DNA from: J027 sp034437655
GTDB lineage: Bacteria; Chloroflexota; Anaerolineae; Aggregatilineales; J027
Direction of reading: 5' to 3'
Assembly: GCA_034437655.1 (NCBI GenBank)
Contig: DAOTTU010000046.1
Location: forward strand, 62,001 to 126,000
Length of the DNA: 64,000 bases
The translations under genes were made by a program, and so were the position numbers. Positions 7,186 to 15,956 of this stretch are shown here, piece by piece; position 1 is the first letter of the stretch, and each line of letters starts with the position of its first letter. The notes beneath the pieces were generated by a model. That model was not told the origin of the DNA, searched no databases, and was given only the letters and a program-made list of their open reading frames with translations.

Positions 7186-9987
7186 CTAATCCGGCTGGAC
7201 GGTGATTTCAGCGAGTATCCAAAAATCCTTTGTGTGATCCACAATGGCAAGCCGTTGGCCTGTGCTTTGGAGATAGAGCCCCACCCGTATTGGGTAGGTG
7301 CCGGGCGGCGCTGTGCTGGGCAGATTCAGCGTGTACGTGTCTTCGACAACTTCGCCGGGTATCCAGAGCGGTACCGGGTAGGTGTTCTGCCGCGGTTGCA
7401 CATCGCGTTGGGCTTGATTTACGCCGTTGGGGTCTGCCAGATGCACAAAGACGGTCAACGGCAAATCAGTCGGTGCAATTGATTGCCAGTGCAGCGTGAC
7501 GTCAAGTGGTTCGCCGGGTGCCAGTGTCGTTGTTGAGAGCGTATACCCCGCTAGCCTGACCGTATCACCGAAATTCACGTCCAGCGATGTGATATTGGCG
7601 GGAAGGTCAAAGGTGCGTCTCAGGTCGGCTACCCTCAATTGACCAAGCGCAACAGCATCCGCCCCCACTTCAACAGAAAGCGTATAGTCTCCCGCCGACA
7701 GTTGTGTTGGGAGCCGCCACCGATGCCGATCAATCAGCGTTTCGTTGGTTTGCCATGCGCTGAAGGGATAGCTGCCTTGCACGGGCGGCCCGTCGTATAG
7801 CACAGTCATGTCATCAGCGGCACTGCGCAGCACCAGACGTAGTTCATCAGTAGTGGGCGGTGTGTTCAGGCGTTGCCAGTACAGGTCGAGCGGCAGAACT
7901 TCCCCGGGGCGCATTGTCTCAGGCAGCACACTATACCCTGACAAACGCACCCCTGTGAAGTCATGTGCAGCTTGCACAGGAATATCCAGTGCGGCCGGTG
8001 ACACTGGTTCCGCAGGGCGTTCAACGCGCACAGTAGCAACATCCGTCCACAGCCCGGCAAAACTACCGTTCTGGTCAACGCGCCCAACATATTGATCACT
8101 CAACCGCCCAACCCATGCTACCCGTACACGATAATCATCCCCCGGTGCTGTCCCCGGCGGAATCTCGAAGCGTACTACTTCAATCAGCCTTTCACCCGAC
8201 CGCCAGCGTGTTGTACGTTGCATGAAGGGCTCGACACGATCCAGCACGTCACCTTGCGGTGTTTCGAGTTGAAACAACGGTGTAAAGTCGTCGTAGGGTG
8301 GTGCTTGCAAGATTTCCCATGCGCTGGTGACGGTTAGCGTGCCCCCGGCTGGTGCAACAGTCGTTTGTGCCTCGACCAGTCGCAACACACCACCGACACT
8401 TTCCCCGGTACGATTCTGTGTCTGGGTGCGCGTGGTTGGGGTGAACTGATAAACACCGAACGCAAATTGTCCATCGTGGTTGTCGTGGGACTGCGCTGTA
8501 TCGAATGTGTCGAGAAAGGGGCGCAGTGCTGAACTCAGGGGTGTGTTCGCTGTTTCAACAAAGTAGGCCGGGCGTGTCGGTGGCGGCAAAAAGAGCCGTT
8601 CCCCGAGCAAGTAGGTGATGTTGTCGCCGGGAATGTCATGCATTTGCAGCGTGGGGTGGTCATAGTGCTGGCTGGTAACGTACACGAGCGCATCCGGTTG
8701 CATATTGTCTTCTAGCCATGCGCCCGCAGCGACCATATCCCCGTCGTTGAGGTAGTACAGGTCCGGGGTGTTGACCCAGGTATCGTACCGCCCCCACACC
8801 CACACACTGAGTCCGATGAAAAGCGCAGCCATGAATCCGCTGGCAATTTGTGACCGAGCAAAAAACGGCACCTTATGGCGGTAGGTTGCTTGAAACAACC
8901 CTTCAGCCCCCAACGCAGGCAGAAAGAAGACCAACGGCACCATCGCAATCGAGCGCATGTGGCTGGGCGGTAAACCGTCGAGCGCGAGTATACTTGGCAG
9001 CACCATCAACGGTGATAGTAAAGCCAACAGATAGGCGCTCCGTTGTACAGGCGGCGTGTTGTGCTTGAAAAGACGTATTGTTGCCACAATCAACCCGATC
9101 AACAGTAGGCTGCCGCCAACAGCCGAAAAATAGGGTGCAAGCGGCTCATTGTAGCGAATGAACGGGTCACCTTCGATGAAGAACATGCGCAGGTGTAGCT
9201 CAACGCTCTCGGCATAGGTGATAGAATCTGTGTTGCCGCTCAGTTGGTTCAGGCGGTCGTTGAACACGTCAGGATTATCAAGGTAGTAGCGCGTAATGGG
9301 AGCTGCTGCTAGCAGAAAAAACGCGCTGAATACCAGCATTTGCCGTAAGCGTTGCACCCACTGTCCCCGCTCAATATAGAGCAGCATCAACAGGGTGATG
9401 CCAACCCATACCGGGAATAATCGCGAAGCCATGTAGGTATAGAGTACCGTCCCGCTGAGTAGCCCTGCTAATGGAAGCCACCACGACACCCCCCGTCGTT
9501 GCAAGCCACGAAACAACGCCCACAATGCAAGCGCTTGAAGCAATGGCAAACTCACCGCTCGGAAAGCCTGCCGGGCGATGAATATCTGTGGGAAAGAGAC
9601 GGCCATAAACCCGGCGGCCAGCACGCCCAACATCCAACCCCGTTGCCCGCCGAACATCGCACGCCCCAGACCGATCGTTGTTGCCACGGTGAGCAGGTTC
9701 ATCAAACCGCTGACAACATGCATGGTGAAGATATGTTCACCGATCCCGCGCATGAATACAGCCGCGCTGTAGAAATAGAAGACCTCGCGCCCGTTAAAGG
9801 CTGCAAAGACTGGAAACGGTCGTGCGCCCTGAAACGCGATCTCACGCGCCACGATGAAATTAACTGCCTCGTCATAATGAAAGCCGGGTGGCGCACTACC
9901 TAACTGGTAGAAACGCAGCACAGCCGCAACCAGCAACACCAGTAAGGTGCTTAGCAGCAGAAGGCGATTTGTAGCGCGGACCGTCAT
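7186..9987 (-). CDS. GT39/PMT-type membrane glycosyltransferase with large C-terminal domain
   Basis: Polytopic membrane protein of the ArnT/PMT-like GT-C superfamily, which transfers sugars from polyprenyl-phosphate donors to acceptors outside the membrane. After a first transmembrane helix, FHYDEA (about residue 40) supplies the conserved Asp-Glu acid pair of the first extracytoplasmic loop. About ten more hydrophobic helices follow up to about residue 420. The C-terminal half is soluble and strand-rich, with two similar sections that each include a TLxWQ/LYWQ strand pattern. I chose ATG at 9987 (933 residues). A TTG at 10005, overlapping the upstream TGA, is the alternative and would add six residues. 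Acceptor and donor are unknown. The gene sits in an operon after the GNAT protein. Confidence 0.8.
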   Translation of the reverse strand: MTVRATNRLLLLSTLLVLLVAAVLRFYQLGSAPPGFHYDEAVNFIVAREIAFQGARPFPVFAAFNGREVFYFYSAAVFMRGIGEHIFTMHVVSGLMNLLTVATTIGLGRAMFGGQRGWMLGVLAAGFMAVSFPQIFIARQAFRAVSLPLLQALALWALFRGLQRRGVSWWLPLAGLLSGTVLYTYMASRLFPVWVGITLLMLLYIERGQWVQRLRQMLVFSAFFLLAAAPITRYYLDNPDVFNDRLNQLSGNTDSITYAESVELHLRMFFIEGDPFIRYNEPLAPYFSAVGGSLLLIGLIVATIRLFKHNTPPVQRSAYLLALLSPLMVLPSILALDGLPPSHMRSIAMVPLVFFLPALGAEGLFQATYRHKVPFFARSQIASGFMAALFIGLSVWVWGRYDTWVNTPDLYYLNDGDMVAAGAWLEDNMQPDALVYVTSQHYDHPTLQMHDIPGDNITYLLGERLFLPPPTRPAYFVETANTPLSSALRPFLDTFDTAQSHDNHDGQFAFGVYQFTPTTRTQTQNRTGESVGGVLRLVEAQTTVAPAGGTLTVTSAWEILQAPPYDDFTPLFQLETPQGDVLDRVEPFMQRTTRWRSGERLIEVVRFEIPPGTAPGDDYRVRVAWVGRLSDQYVGRVDQNGSFAGLWTDVATVRVERPAEPVSPAALDIPVQAAHDFTGVRLSGYSVLPETMRPGEVLPLDLYWQRLNTPPTTDELRLVLRSAADDMTVLYDGPPVQGSYPFSAWQTNETLIDRHRWRLPTQLSAGDYTLSVEVGADAVALGQLRVADLRRTFDLPANITSLDVNFGDTVRLAGYTLSTTTLAPGEPLDVTLHWQSIAPTDLPLTVFVHLADPNGVNQAQRDVQPRQNTYPVPLWIPGEVVEDTYTLNLPSTAPPGTYPIRVGLYLQSTGQRLAIVDHTKDFWILAEITVQPD

Positions 9988-10001
9988 TATTCCAGGTATC
10001 C

Positions 10002-11021
10002 TCAATCTACATGCCAGCGCATGTGCATCAAACGCCGCTTAATTTTGAAATCATGTTCGCGGAGGGCGGTTGCCGCGTGTGGATCGTCGGCAGGGTGTTC
10101 AAGCATCAAGCCCCGCCGATAGTCTGCAACCAGCCGCATCGCAAATCCGAGCATATCGTGTTCAAGTTGGCCCTGTGCATCAGGTTCAACCAGCAGTTCA
10201 AGCGGGCGGTAGCGCGAGCCGAATGTGTTTTGCATCGACAGCGCTGCTAGCAACTGTCTTTCTGAATCACGTGCTACCCACCATTGCCGACTTTGCAAAC
10301 CGAGGGCGCTCAACACCGTCTCGCCGAGGGTACGCTTGAAGGTGGTAGGTGTAGTCGGTCGCAGCCACCCTAAGCCACCCGCAACGTTTGGGCGAATACG
10401 TTTTGCAAGGTCGTAAATCTGTCGCCATTCATGGCGTGAACGCATGGTGATATCGGGTGCAGCATTACGCCGCGCCGGGATAATCGCTGTATAGGTTGGG
10501 TACCACTGCCAGCGTGTAAAGACACGTTCAATCGCAAAATCTAAGTTGGTGTATAGCTTCTGGGCCCCTTCATTTTCAGCATCGACTTGTAGCAGTACGG
10601 TTTCCATGTTGCGTTGCCGTGCGGTTTCAAGCGCAGCATCCATTATTGCTCTGGCAATTCCACGACGCCGATATTCTGGATGCACGGCGACATTGGCGAT
10701 CACCAGTGTCTTCGGTAAATGCACATCATAAATTGAGACATTGCCAACCAGACGCCCCGTTGGTGGGTCAATCCAGACGAACCCTTTGTTCATCGAACGC
10801 AAGCCCCGGTCCAGCGAAGCCAGGAGCCACAATAGCGGCCCTGAGCGGCTCAGCGAGCGCATTTCGCGTACAGCCGCCCGTCCAGCAGAGTCCATGTCTG
10901 CACCAAAGGAAAGCTCAATCAAGTCTGCAATGGCCCCGAGATCTTGTCGTAAACGCACCGGCCGCAGCCCGGGGTTTGCGGTTGGTGATTGTGTTGATGG
11001 AAACGTAGATGATGCTGCCAT
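10002..11021 (-). CDS. GNAT family N-acetyltransferase
   Basis: Acetyl-CoA-dependent N-acyltransferase fold. The pyrophosphate-binding segment VHPEYRRRGIARAIM (about residues 113-127) is clear, preceded by the usual strand pattern NVSIYDVHLPKTLVIANV. At 339 residues it is longer than a single GNAT domain. The C-terminal 170 residues carry a second, less conserved half resembling a duplicated GNAT fold. ATG at 11021 is preceded by AGAGGG, whereas the upstream TTG at 11045 has no such site. It lies ten bases after the DUF4097 gene and its stop is next to the GT39 gene, so the four genes probably form one transcript. The substrate is unknown. Confidence 0.82.
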   Translation of the reverse strand: MAASSTFPSTQSPTANPGLRPVRLRQDLGAIADLIELSFGADMDSAGRAAVREMRSLSRSGPLLWLLASLDRGLRSMNKGFVWIDPPTGRLVGNVSIYDVHLPKTLVIANVAVHPEYRRRGIARAIMDAALETARQRNMETVLLQVDAENEGAQKLYTNLDFAIERVFTRWQWYPTYTAIIPARRNAAPDITMRSRHEWRQIYDLAKRIRPNVAGGLGWLRPTTPTTFKRTLGETVLSALGLQSRQWWVARDSERQLLAALSMQNTFGSRYRPLELLVEPDAQGQLEHDMLGFAMRLVADYRRGLMLEHPADDPHAATALREHDFKIKRRLMHMRWHVD

Positions 11022-11031
11022 AAAGCCCTCT

Positions 11032-12240
11032 TTAACTATCTTCAAGCGTTGTGAGTAGCTGTTCTGCCTCCTCGATGCTTATTTTACCATCTTGAACCAT
11101 CTGCAGAATAAGCAACCGCTCTTCCTCACGTACGGGTTCAGCAGGCTGTTGCGGTGGCTGGCGTTGCTCAAAGCGGCGCGCGCGTTCTGCATTACGTTCT
11201 GCGTTGCGTTCAGCATGGCGTCGTGCCCGTTCGGCCGCACGGTGGGCCCGTTGTTGTGCGCGTTCGGCTCCTCTAGCAGCCCGCTGCCGGACACGTTCCA
11301 TCGTAGATTCAATGTCAAGGTCTTCTACCGCTCGTGCCGAGGCACTGGCAAAGGCTTTGGCCTGTTCTTCGATCATTTTGCCCAGTGTTGCAAAGCGCTT
11401 GTTGAGTTCGCTTTCCATTTCTTTGAACTGGCTGCCAAAATCGAAATCAAAATTGACTTCGTTCGCCGGGTCGGCGGCGACTCTGAATGCCACTGTATTG
11501 GCTTCATGGATTTGTACTGTGGCCGCACCATCCCCAAACACAATGACCTGCATATCTGTGTCATCGTCTGTGTGTTGCTCGGTTACTTCTGTTGCTTTGA
11601 GTTTCAGCATAACCTCAACATCTGCCGGAATAAGAAACGTGGCGTTTGTAGCGGGCAGGATGTCAAATACAATCGAGTCATTTGCGGCGAAATTATAATC
11701 GTTTTCAGGGCTAAAGGTGATACCCACGCTCAGATCGCCACTAACATATTCAATCCCACACCCACCGCTGATATTACGCAGCAACAGGTCGCCACTAACA
11801 TGAGCCACTGTGACGTGACCATCAACGCGCGAAATCGCTGCGTCCCCACTGACTGAGGTCAGCGCGACATTACCGTCAATACCCTTGATTTCGGTATCAC
11901 CCAGTAAGTTGTCGATCACGAGCTGTCCTTCAACGCGGCGTAACGAAGAATCCCCGTGAATACTGGTAATGTCAAGACGTGCAGCCAACCCGGTGATTTT
12001 AGCATCACCATTGACCTGCTGAATGTGAATAGGGAGCTTAGCGGGGAGTTTCATAGCGCAATCGCCCGCACAACGAATCCGCACCGGAGCCTGTGGATCG
12101 TCGGGAACCTCGATATCGGTATTGCTACCCCGGATGACCGCTTCTTCGCCAGCTTGCCCACGGAGTTGCATGTCGCCATCAATTTGTTCAATGATGATGC
12201 GTCGGTTCTCACCGAACTTTTCGTACAAATTCATATCCAT
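11032..12240 (-). CDS. DUF4097-type beta-repeat protein with coiled coil and C-terminal SHOCT-like motif
   Basis: A 402-residue protein in three parts. Residues about 1-270 form short beta repeats (GD-x-x-I/L patterns such as VSGDAAISRVDGHVTV) typical of DUF4097 putative adhesin or polymer-forming folds. Residues about 285-370 are a highly charged Ala/Arg/Glu coiled coil. The last 30 (EERLLILQMVQDGKISIEEA) are the SHOCT-like helix pair. There is no signal peptide or membrane helix, so it is probably cytoplasmic or peripheral despite the 'adhesin' family name. It is encoded three bases after the DUF2089 regulator, a pairing seen widely in bacteria. Function is unproven; a regulatory scaffold reading envelope stress is one possibility. 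Confidence 0.8.
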   Translation of the reverse strand: MDMNLYEKFGENRRIIIEQIDGDMQLRGQAGEEAVIRGSNTDIEVPDDPQAPVRIRCAGDCAMKLPAKLPIHIQQVNGDAKITGLAARLDITSIHGDSSLRRVEGQLVIDNLLGDTEIKGIDGNVALTSVSGDAAISRVDGHVTVAHVSGDLLLRNISGGCGIEYVSGDLSVGITFSPENDYNFAANDSIVFDILPATNATFLIPADVEVMLKLKATEVTEQHTDDDTDMQVIVFGDGAATVQIHEANTVAFRVAADPANEVNFDFDFGSQFKEMESELNKRFATLGKMIEEQAKAFASASARAVEDLDIESTMERVRQRAARGAERAQQRAHRAAERARRHAERNAERNAERARRFEQRQPPQQPAEPVREEERLLILQMVQDGKISIEEAEQLLTTLEDS

Positions 12241-12243
12241 CCC

Positions 12244-12627
12244 TCACTTACTCAAGAGCTTAACAGCTTCGTCGGGGCTAATATCTCCAGTAGCAAGCTG
12301 TTCCAGCACCTTCATGCGTTGTTCTTCGCGTTGTGCTGCTTCGGCTTCAGTATCGGTAATGGGTTCATAGCCCATCGCATTGATAATTTCATGCAGGCGG
12401 CTGCGGACCGTTGGGTACGAAATACCCAGTTCACGCTCAACCCGATTAATTTTGCCCTCACACCGCAAGAATACCTCGACAAATTCAATCTGTTCGTTGC
12501 TAAGCGAAGCCAGCCCGCTAATCTCGAACCGGCCTTCAATCGAGATATCACAATGTTCACATTCCAGTCGAGTGGCCACGACAGGGCCCTCACATATAGG
12601 GCAATGTGTCAAAATAGGATGATACAT
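12244..12627 (-). CDS. DUF2089 family zinc-ribbon/HTH regulator
   Basis: A 127-residue putative transcription regulator. An N-terminal zinc ribbon (CPICEGP and CEHCDI) is followed by a helix-turn-helix-like region (INRVERELGISYPTVRSRLH), characteristic of DUF2089. It ends in the same SHOCT-like motif (LEQLATGDISPDEAVKLL) as its neighbour. ATG at 12627 has AGGAG nine bases upstream; the longer TTG frame to 12645 does not. It is the first gene of the minus-strand operon, behind a good promoter at 12663-12691. It may act on its own promoter, which is an inference from position. Confidence 0.85.
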   Translation of the reverse strand: MYHPILTHCPICEGPVVATRLECEHCDISIEGRFEISGLASLSNEQIEFVEVFLRCEGKINRVERELGISYPTVRSRLHEIINAMGYEPITDTEAEAAQREEQRMKVLEQLATGDISPDEAVKLLSK

Positions 12628-12662
12628 ACGACGACTCCTGACCAAACTTGATATTTAACCAT

Positions 12663-12691
12663 ATTTTACTTATGGGCATTGAATAAGTCAA
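12663..12691 (-). promoter_or_regulatory. Promoter of the DUF2089 operon
   Basis: On the minus strand, TTGACT (12686-12691) and TAAAAT (12663-12668) are 17 bases apart. The surrounding 12650-12735 stretch is notably AT-rich compared with its flanks. Confidence 0.6.
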
Positions 12692-12735
12692 TCTTTATAT
12701 TGAAAAAATTAATTCTCGACTTATGAAAATTGATG

Positions 12736-13986
12736 TCAGGGTTGAGGGGGATTGGTTGAAAGTGGTCGCCAACGTGGAAACAAGCGCGACCATGATGGTT
12801 GTGTGGGTTGGTGGCGGTGGCGGTAGGGTTGAGGATGCTGGGCATGCTGGTGAATGATGTCAGTAATCTGCATGGCTGCATCTGGACGTGCAAGGTGTTG
12901 GGCTGCGGTACTGAATGCATCTCGAATACCAGTGTCGGTGTGCAACCAGCGCCGCAGATAGTCAACCACAAGATGAGGACGCGGTGCGTAAACACCCGCC
13001 TTGCGGTTAACCACCAGCCGCACATTGCCATCTTCTTGGCCCGGAACGCGCCCGCTGAGAATCATCGGCAACCCGGCCATGCAGGCCTCGGTGATGGTCG
13101 CCGGGCCCGCTTTGGTAATCAAGATGTCAGCGGCAGCCATCAGTGTTGCAATGTAGTCAATAAAAGGGTAAACCTTCGTGGGCTGATTCCAGTCGAGCGT
13201 ATCCAATCGTCGTATTAAATTGACATTGCGCCCGGCGACAATCGCAAGCTGCATGTCAAAGCACTGGTCGTTGATGGCGCGCACCGTTTCGAAAACCGGC
13301 CCCATGCCATCTCCTCCACTTACAAGTAAGACGGCGGTTTTCTCGGGGTGCCAGCCCAGTTGAACACGGGCCGCCTGTTTGTCGATGAGTCGCGTGGCGA
13401 AGTCTGGGTGAACAGGCAACCCGGTGACCTGTAGCTGTTCGGGGCGCATCCCCACGTCTAAGCCGCGCTGATAGGCTTCATCAGTGGCAACAAGGATAGC
13501 ATCTGCATTGCGCTGATACCATGAAACGGGTGTTGAAACAAGGTCAGTGACGACAGTGATAAATGGTGGCCGCTGTGCCATACCTTGTAGCACATGCAAG
13601 GCTGCTCGGTTAAACAGTGAATGTACACAGACAATCACGTCAGGTGCTTCATGAATTAGCATTTGACGGAGCTTCGTACGCCATGTAAAAAACGCAGCGT
13701 CGAGCAAAAAACGTGAGCGCAAGCGGCCATCGCTGAGCAAGTACGCAAACTGCCACGTAATGCTGCTGTAGGTCACCCAACGCGGATAGATTTCGGGCAT
13801 ATAGCGATACGGAAAGGGGGTACAGCAGCGGAAAACATCTACTGAACGACAGTCGTACTGTCCGGGGTAGCGGTTTGCTAGTGTTTGTTGAATGGCGGTT
13901 GCTGCCGCCCGGTGACCACCACCGGTATCTGACGACAGAAACAACACACGCCGTACATCAGCAGCATTATGGTCGGTTGTGGTCAT
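12736..13986 (-). CDS. MGDG-synthase/diacylglycerol glucosyltransferase-like GT28 protein
   Basis: Glycosyltransferase of the MurG/MGDG-synthase group, which adds sugar from a UDP donor to diacylglycerol or a related lipid at the cytoplasmic face of the membrane. The N-terminal glycine-rich SSDTGGGHRAAATAI (about 18-32) opens the acceptor domain. VVTDLVSTP (about 165) is typical of this family. The C-terminal donor-binding half has LLVSGGDGMGPV and the ITKAGPATITEACMAGLP signature with the Glu that contacts the nucleotide sugar. At 416 residues the length is normal. The last 40 residues are Pro/His/Gln-rich and probably disordered. Its start overlaps the DUF951 gene by four bases. Glycolipid synthesis is the likely role. 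Confidence 0.85.
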   Translation of the reverse strand: MTTTDHNAADVRRVLFLSSDTGGGHRAAATAIQQTLANRYPGQYDCRSVDVFRCCTPFPYRYMPEIYPRWVTYSSITWQFAYLLSDGRLRSRFLLDAAFFTWRTKLRQMLIHEAPDVIVCVHSLFNRAALHVLQGMAQRPPFITVVTDLVSTPVSWYQRNADAILVATDEAYQRGLDVGMRPEQLQVTGLPVHPDFATRLIDKQAARVQLGWHPEKTAVLLVSGGDGMGPVFETVRAINDQCFDMQLAIVAGRNVNLIRRLDTLDWNQPTKVYPFIDYIATLMAAADILITKAGPATITEACMAGLPMILSGRVPGQEDGNVRLVVNRKAGVYAPRPHLVVDYLRRWLHTDTGIRDAFSTAAQHLARPDAAMQITDIIHQHAQHPQPYRHRHQPTQPSWSRLFPRWRPLSTNPPQP

Positions 13987-14180
13987 TGATCCGACCGTTG
14001 TGCAAGTTTGCGCTTGAACGCCTTTTCAAATTTACGCCGTGGTAGAAGCTGGCGACGTTGGCACCCGAGGCATTGTACGCCAATATCTGAGCCCACTCGG
14101 TATACACGCCACTGCTTGCTGCCACAAGGATGCGGCTTGCGAAACTCAACAATATCGTCAATTTGTACGTCAATCGGCAT
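13983..14180 (-). CDS. DUF951 family small protein
   Basis: A 65-residue basic protein. The N-terminal pattern DIVEFRKPHPCGSKQW followed by IGVQCLGC is the DUF951 signature, with Cys residues that could hold a metal. Function of the family is not established. ATG at 14180. The stop overlaps the start of the glycosyltransferase gene in an ATGA arrangement, and the upstream PP2C-like gene ends 23 bases before, so the three are co-transcribed. A longer-looking frame at 13967-14173 in another register is a shadow. Confidence 0.82.
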   Translation of the reverse strand: MPIDVQIDDIVEFRKPHPCGSKQWRVYRVGSDIGVQCLGCQRRQLLPRRKFEKAFKRKLAQRSDQ

Positions 14181-14203
14181 GAGCGCCTTAAACCTTGCCT
14201 GCC

Positions 14204-14914
14204 CTAGAGCTGAAGATACCCGAGCCGCAACATAACCGTTACGAGGTCATCCTGGCTTTCTGGCGGTGTTACCTTCTTCAATTCGCTGCATACATTGCCG
14301 GGTTCTATTGACTCACCCAGTACACGCTCAATAGTTGGGCCATCCCAGACATCAATGGTACTGAGGAGAATACCAGAAAATGGCGGCAAGTATTTAATGA
14401 CAATATCGGCGTCCGGCGCTTTTGCGGTAGCCCCTAACAGCTTGGTCGGGGCAGCACCATTGCTGGTCAAGCGTTGGAGCCCGTCGTCATTCATGACAAA
14501 TGCACAGCCGTTGCCGATGCTAGTCATAAAGAGACGATTGTCTACAACCACGACCGAAAGCATTTCGATGTGGGCGTCTTCGTGGTTGTCATAAACTTGT
14601 TTATTGGCGAGTTGAACGGTGTCGCTGAGAACCTCATTGACGGCCGGCGCTTCGTCCAAATCATCAAGCGTAATATGGTAAAACTTCTGCATAAGCTGGG
14701 TGGCAACAGTGCGGGCAACAAGGGCTGCGGCATTCACATTGTCGGGGCTTTGGCTGGCTGCTTCATTGCTGATATGCGTGAGTGTAAAAACCCCAAAATC
14801 GTTACATTCACCGTCACCACACCGCGTTGCAGTCAATGAAACGGCAAAAGCGCGGCGTTCTTGAATATGATTATTGCTGAGTTGACAATAAGTCAGACGA
14901 TCATCTGAAGCCAT
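14204..14914 (-). CDS. PP2C-like (PPM-fold) protein with degenerate active site
   Basis: A 236-residue protein that I read as a divergent PP2C fold. The strand pair around LSVVVVDNRLFMTSIGNGC and the final SQDDLVTVMLRL match the PPM family's core strand and C-terminal Asp strand. The N-terminal metal motif is not conserved: where the family has DGxGG, this protein has THISNEAAS. The central GDSR is replaced by GNGC. It may therefore be a pseudophosphatase or a specialised protein rather than an active serine/threonine phosphatase. It is first in the operon with DUF951 and the lipid glycosyltransferase. Family assignment is by pattern only. Confidence 0.5.
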   Translation of the reverse strand: MASDDRLTYCQLSNNHIQERRAFAVSLTATRCGDGECNDFGVFTLTHISNEAASQSPDNVNAAALVARTVATQLMQKFYHITLDDLDEAPAVNEVLSDTVQLANKQVYDNHEDAHIEMLSVVVVDNRLFMTSIGNGCAFVMNDDGLQRLTSNGAAPTKLLGATAKAPDADIVIKYLPPFSGILLSTIDVWDGPTIERVLGESIEPGNVCSELKKVTPPESQDDLVTVMLRLGYLQL

Positions 14915-15080
14915 GAATCTTATCCTGATGGTTGGCTCATGAGTTGGTTGCTACCCGCAACTATAACGCAAAATCAGGTGCATGAGAAGTCTATTGCATG
15001 TTGTTGGCGGTTTGTTGCACAATGTCGATACTGCTACGCTAAGCTCAAGTGATGTTCTATAGTTCAATGGAGCCGCCTGC

Positions 15081-15956
15081 ATGGATCAACCTCAGGTAAT
15101 TTACGATCCAGATGTTGTTGATCAACTTGAAATCACCGGGTTTTTGGCTGATGTTATGACTCACATGCGTGATGTGGTAGCGCAACGTCAAGCGCAGGTG
15201 CCGACTAACGGACTGCGTGCGCTGAACTCGATTCAACGCCGTCCACGTGACCTGATCAGTTATTTGCGCCAGGACCGTTCGATGTCACTGATTATTGAAA
15301 TCAAGCGTCGAACCCACCTCGGGCAGGTTCTCTTTGAAGATCGCTACGAACCTGATGACATCGCGCGATATTATCAAGACCTTGGGGTGCAAGCCATTGC
15401 AGTCGCAACCAATGAACGCTATTATGGCGGCGCATTGCATCACCTCACGTATGTCTCGCAGGAAGTCAAAATCCCCGTTATTCGACAGGACTTCGTTTTT
15501 GACCGCTATCAGGTCTACGAAGCACGTGCGGCTGGTGCTGACAGTGTAATCCTCATCGCAGCCTTGCTGGGCCAATATCGCCTGTGGGATTTGGTGTCAC
15601 TCACACAGCGCCTACGCATGACAGCGATTGTGCAGGTTGAAACAGAAGAGGAACTCCGCCGCGCCTTGAATGTTGATCCACGGGTGATTTGCATTAGCAA
15701 TGTCAATTGGCGCACACTTGAAGTCGATCTCAGCAAAACGACACAACTCGCGAAGTTGATTCCATCGCATGTGTTGACGATTTCGATGGGTGGAGTCCGC
15801 ACTGCCGAAGACGTAACACAGCTTGCTGAAGCCAATGCTGACGCAATTATTGCGGGTGAGGCGATTTTGAGCGCACCGGATAAGCTGGCGGCGATAGAGG
15901 ACTTATTTTCGATGATTGATACCAACCCGACCGACCCCTGGAAGCCTGTCGAATGA
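15081..15956 (+). CDS. Indole-3-glycerol-phosphate synthase-like protein with substituted active site
   Basis: A 291-residue TIM barrel clearly homologous to TrpC: NERYYGGALHHL, IPVIRQDFVF and ISMGGVRTAEDV align with family blocks. Compared with the well-studied archaeal enzyme, the Glu/Lys pair is kept (E73, K75). The catalytic Lys of the RKDF block is Gln136, the catalytic Glu of the VEV block is Gln185, the Asn of the INNRD block is Ser206, and the Glu-Ser of the ESG block is Met236-Gly237. The phosphate-loop SPS is Thr-His-Leu. Ring closure by the normal mechanism looks impossible. No other trp gene is nearby. Its stop overlaps the lipoprotein gene by four bases. It is probably annotated as trpC automatically, but I would not use that name. 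Confidence 0.8.
   Translation: MDQPQVIYDPDVVDQLEITGFLADVMTHMRDVVAQRQAQVPTNGLRALNSIQRRPRDLISYLRQDRSMSLIIEIKRRTHLGQVLFEDRYEPDDIARYYQDLGVQAIAVATNERYYGGALHHLTYVSQEVKIPVIRQDFVFDRYQVYEARAAGADSVILIAALLGQYRLWDLVSLTQRLRMTAIVQVETEEELRRALNVDPRVICISNVNWRTLEVDLSKTTQLAKLIPSHVLTISMGGVRTAEDVTQLAEANADAIIAGEAILSAPDKLAAIEDLFSMIDTNPTDPWKPVE

Noticed and set aside
11092..11856. 254-codon plus-strand frame within the DUF4097 gene
   Set aside because: Cys-rich and without domain features; antisense to a clearly recognisable gene.
15081..15956. Annotation as a functional trpC
   Set aside because: Most catalytic residues are substituted and no other tryptophan gene is nearby.
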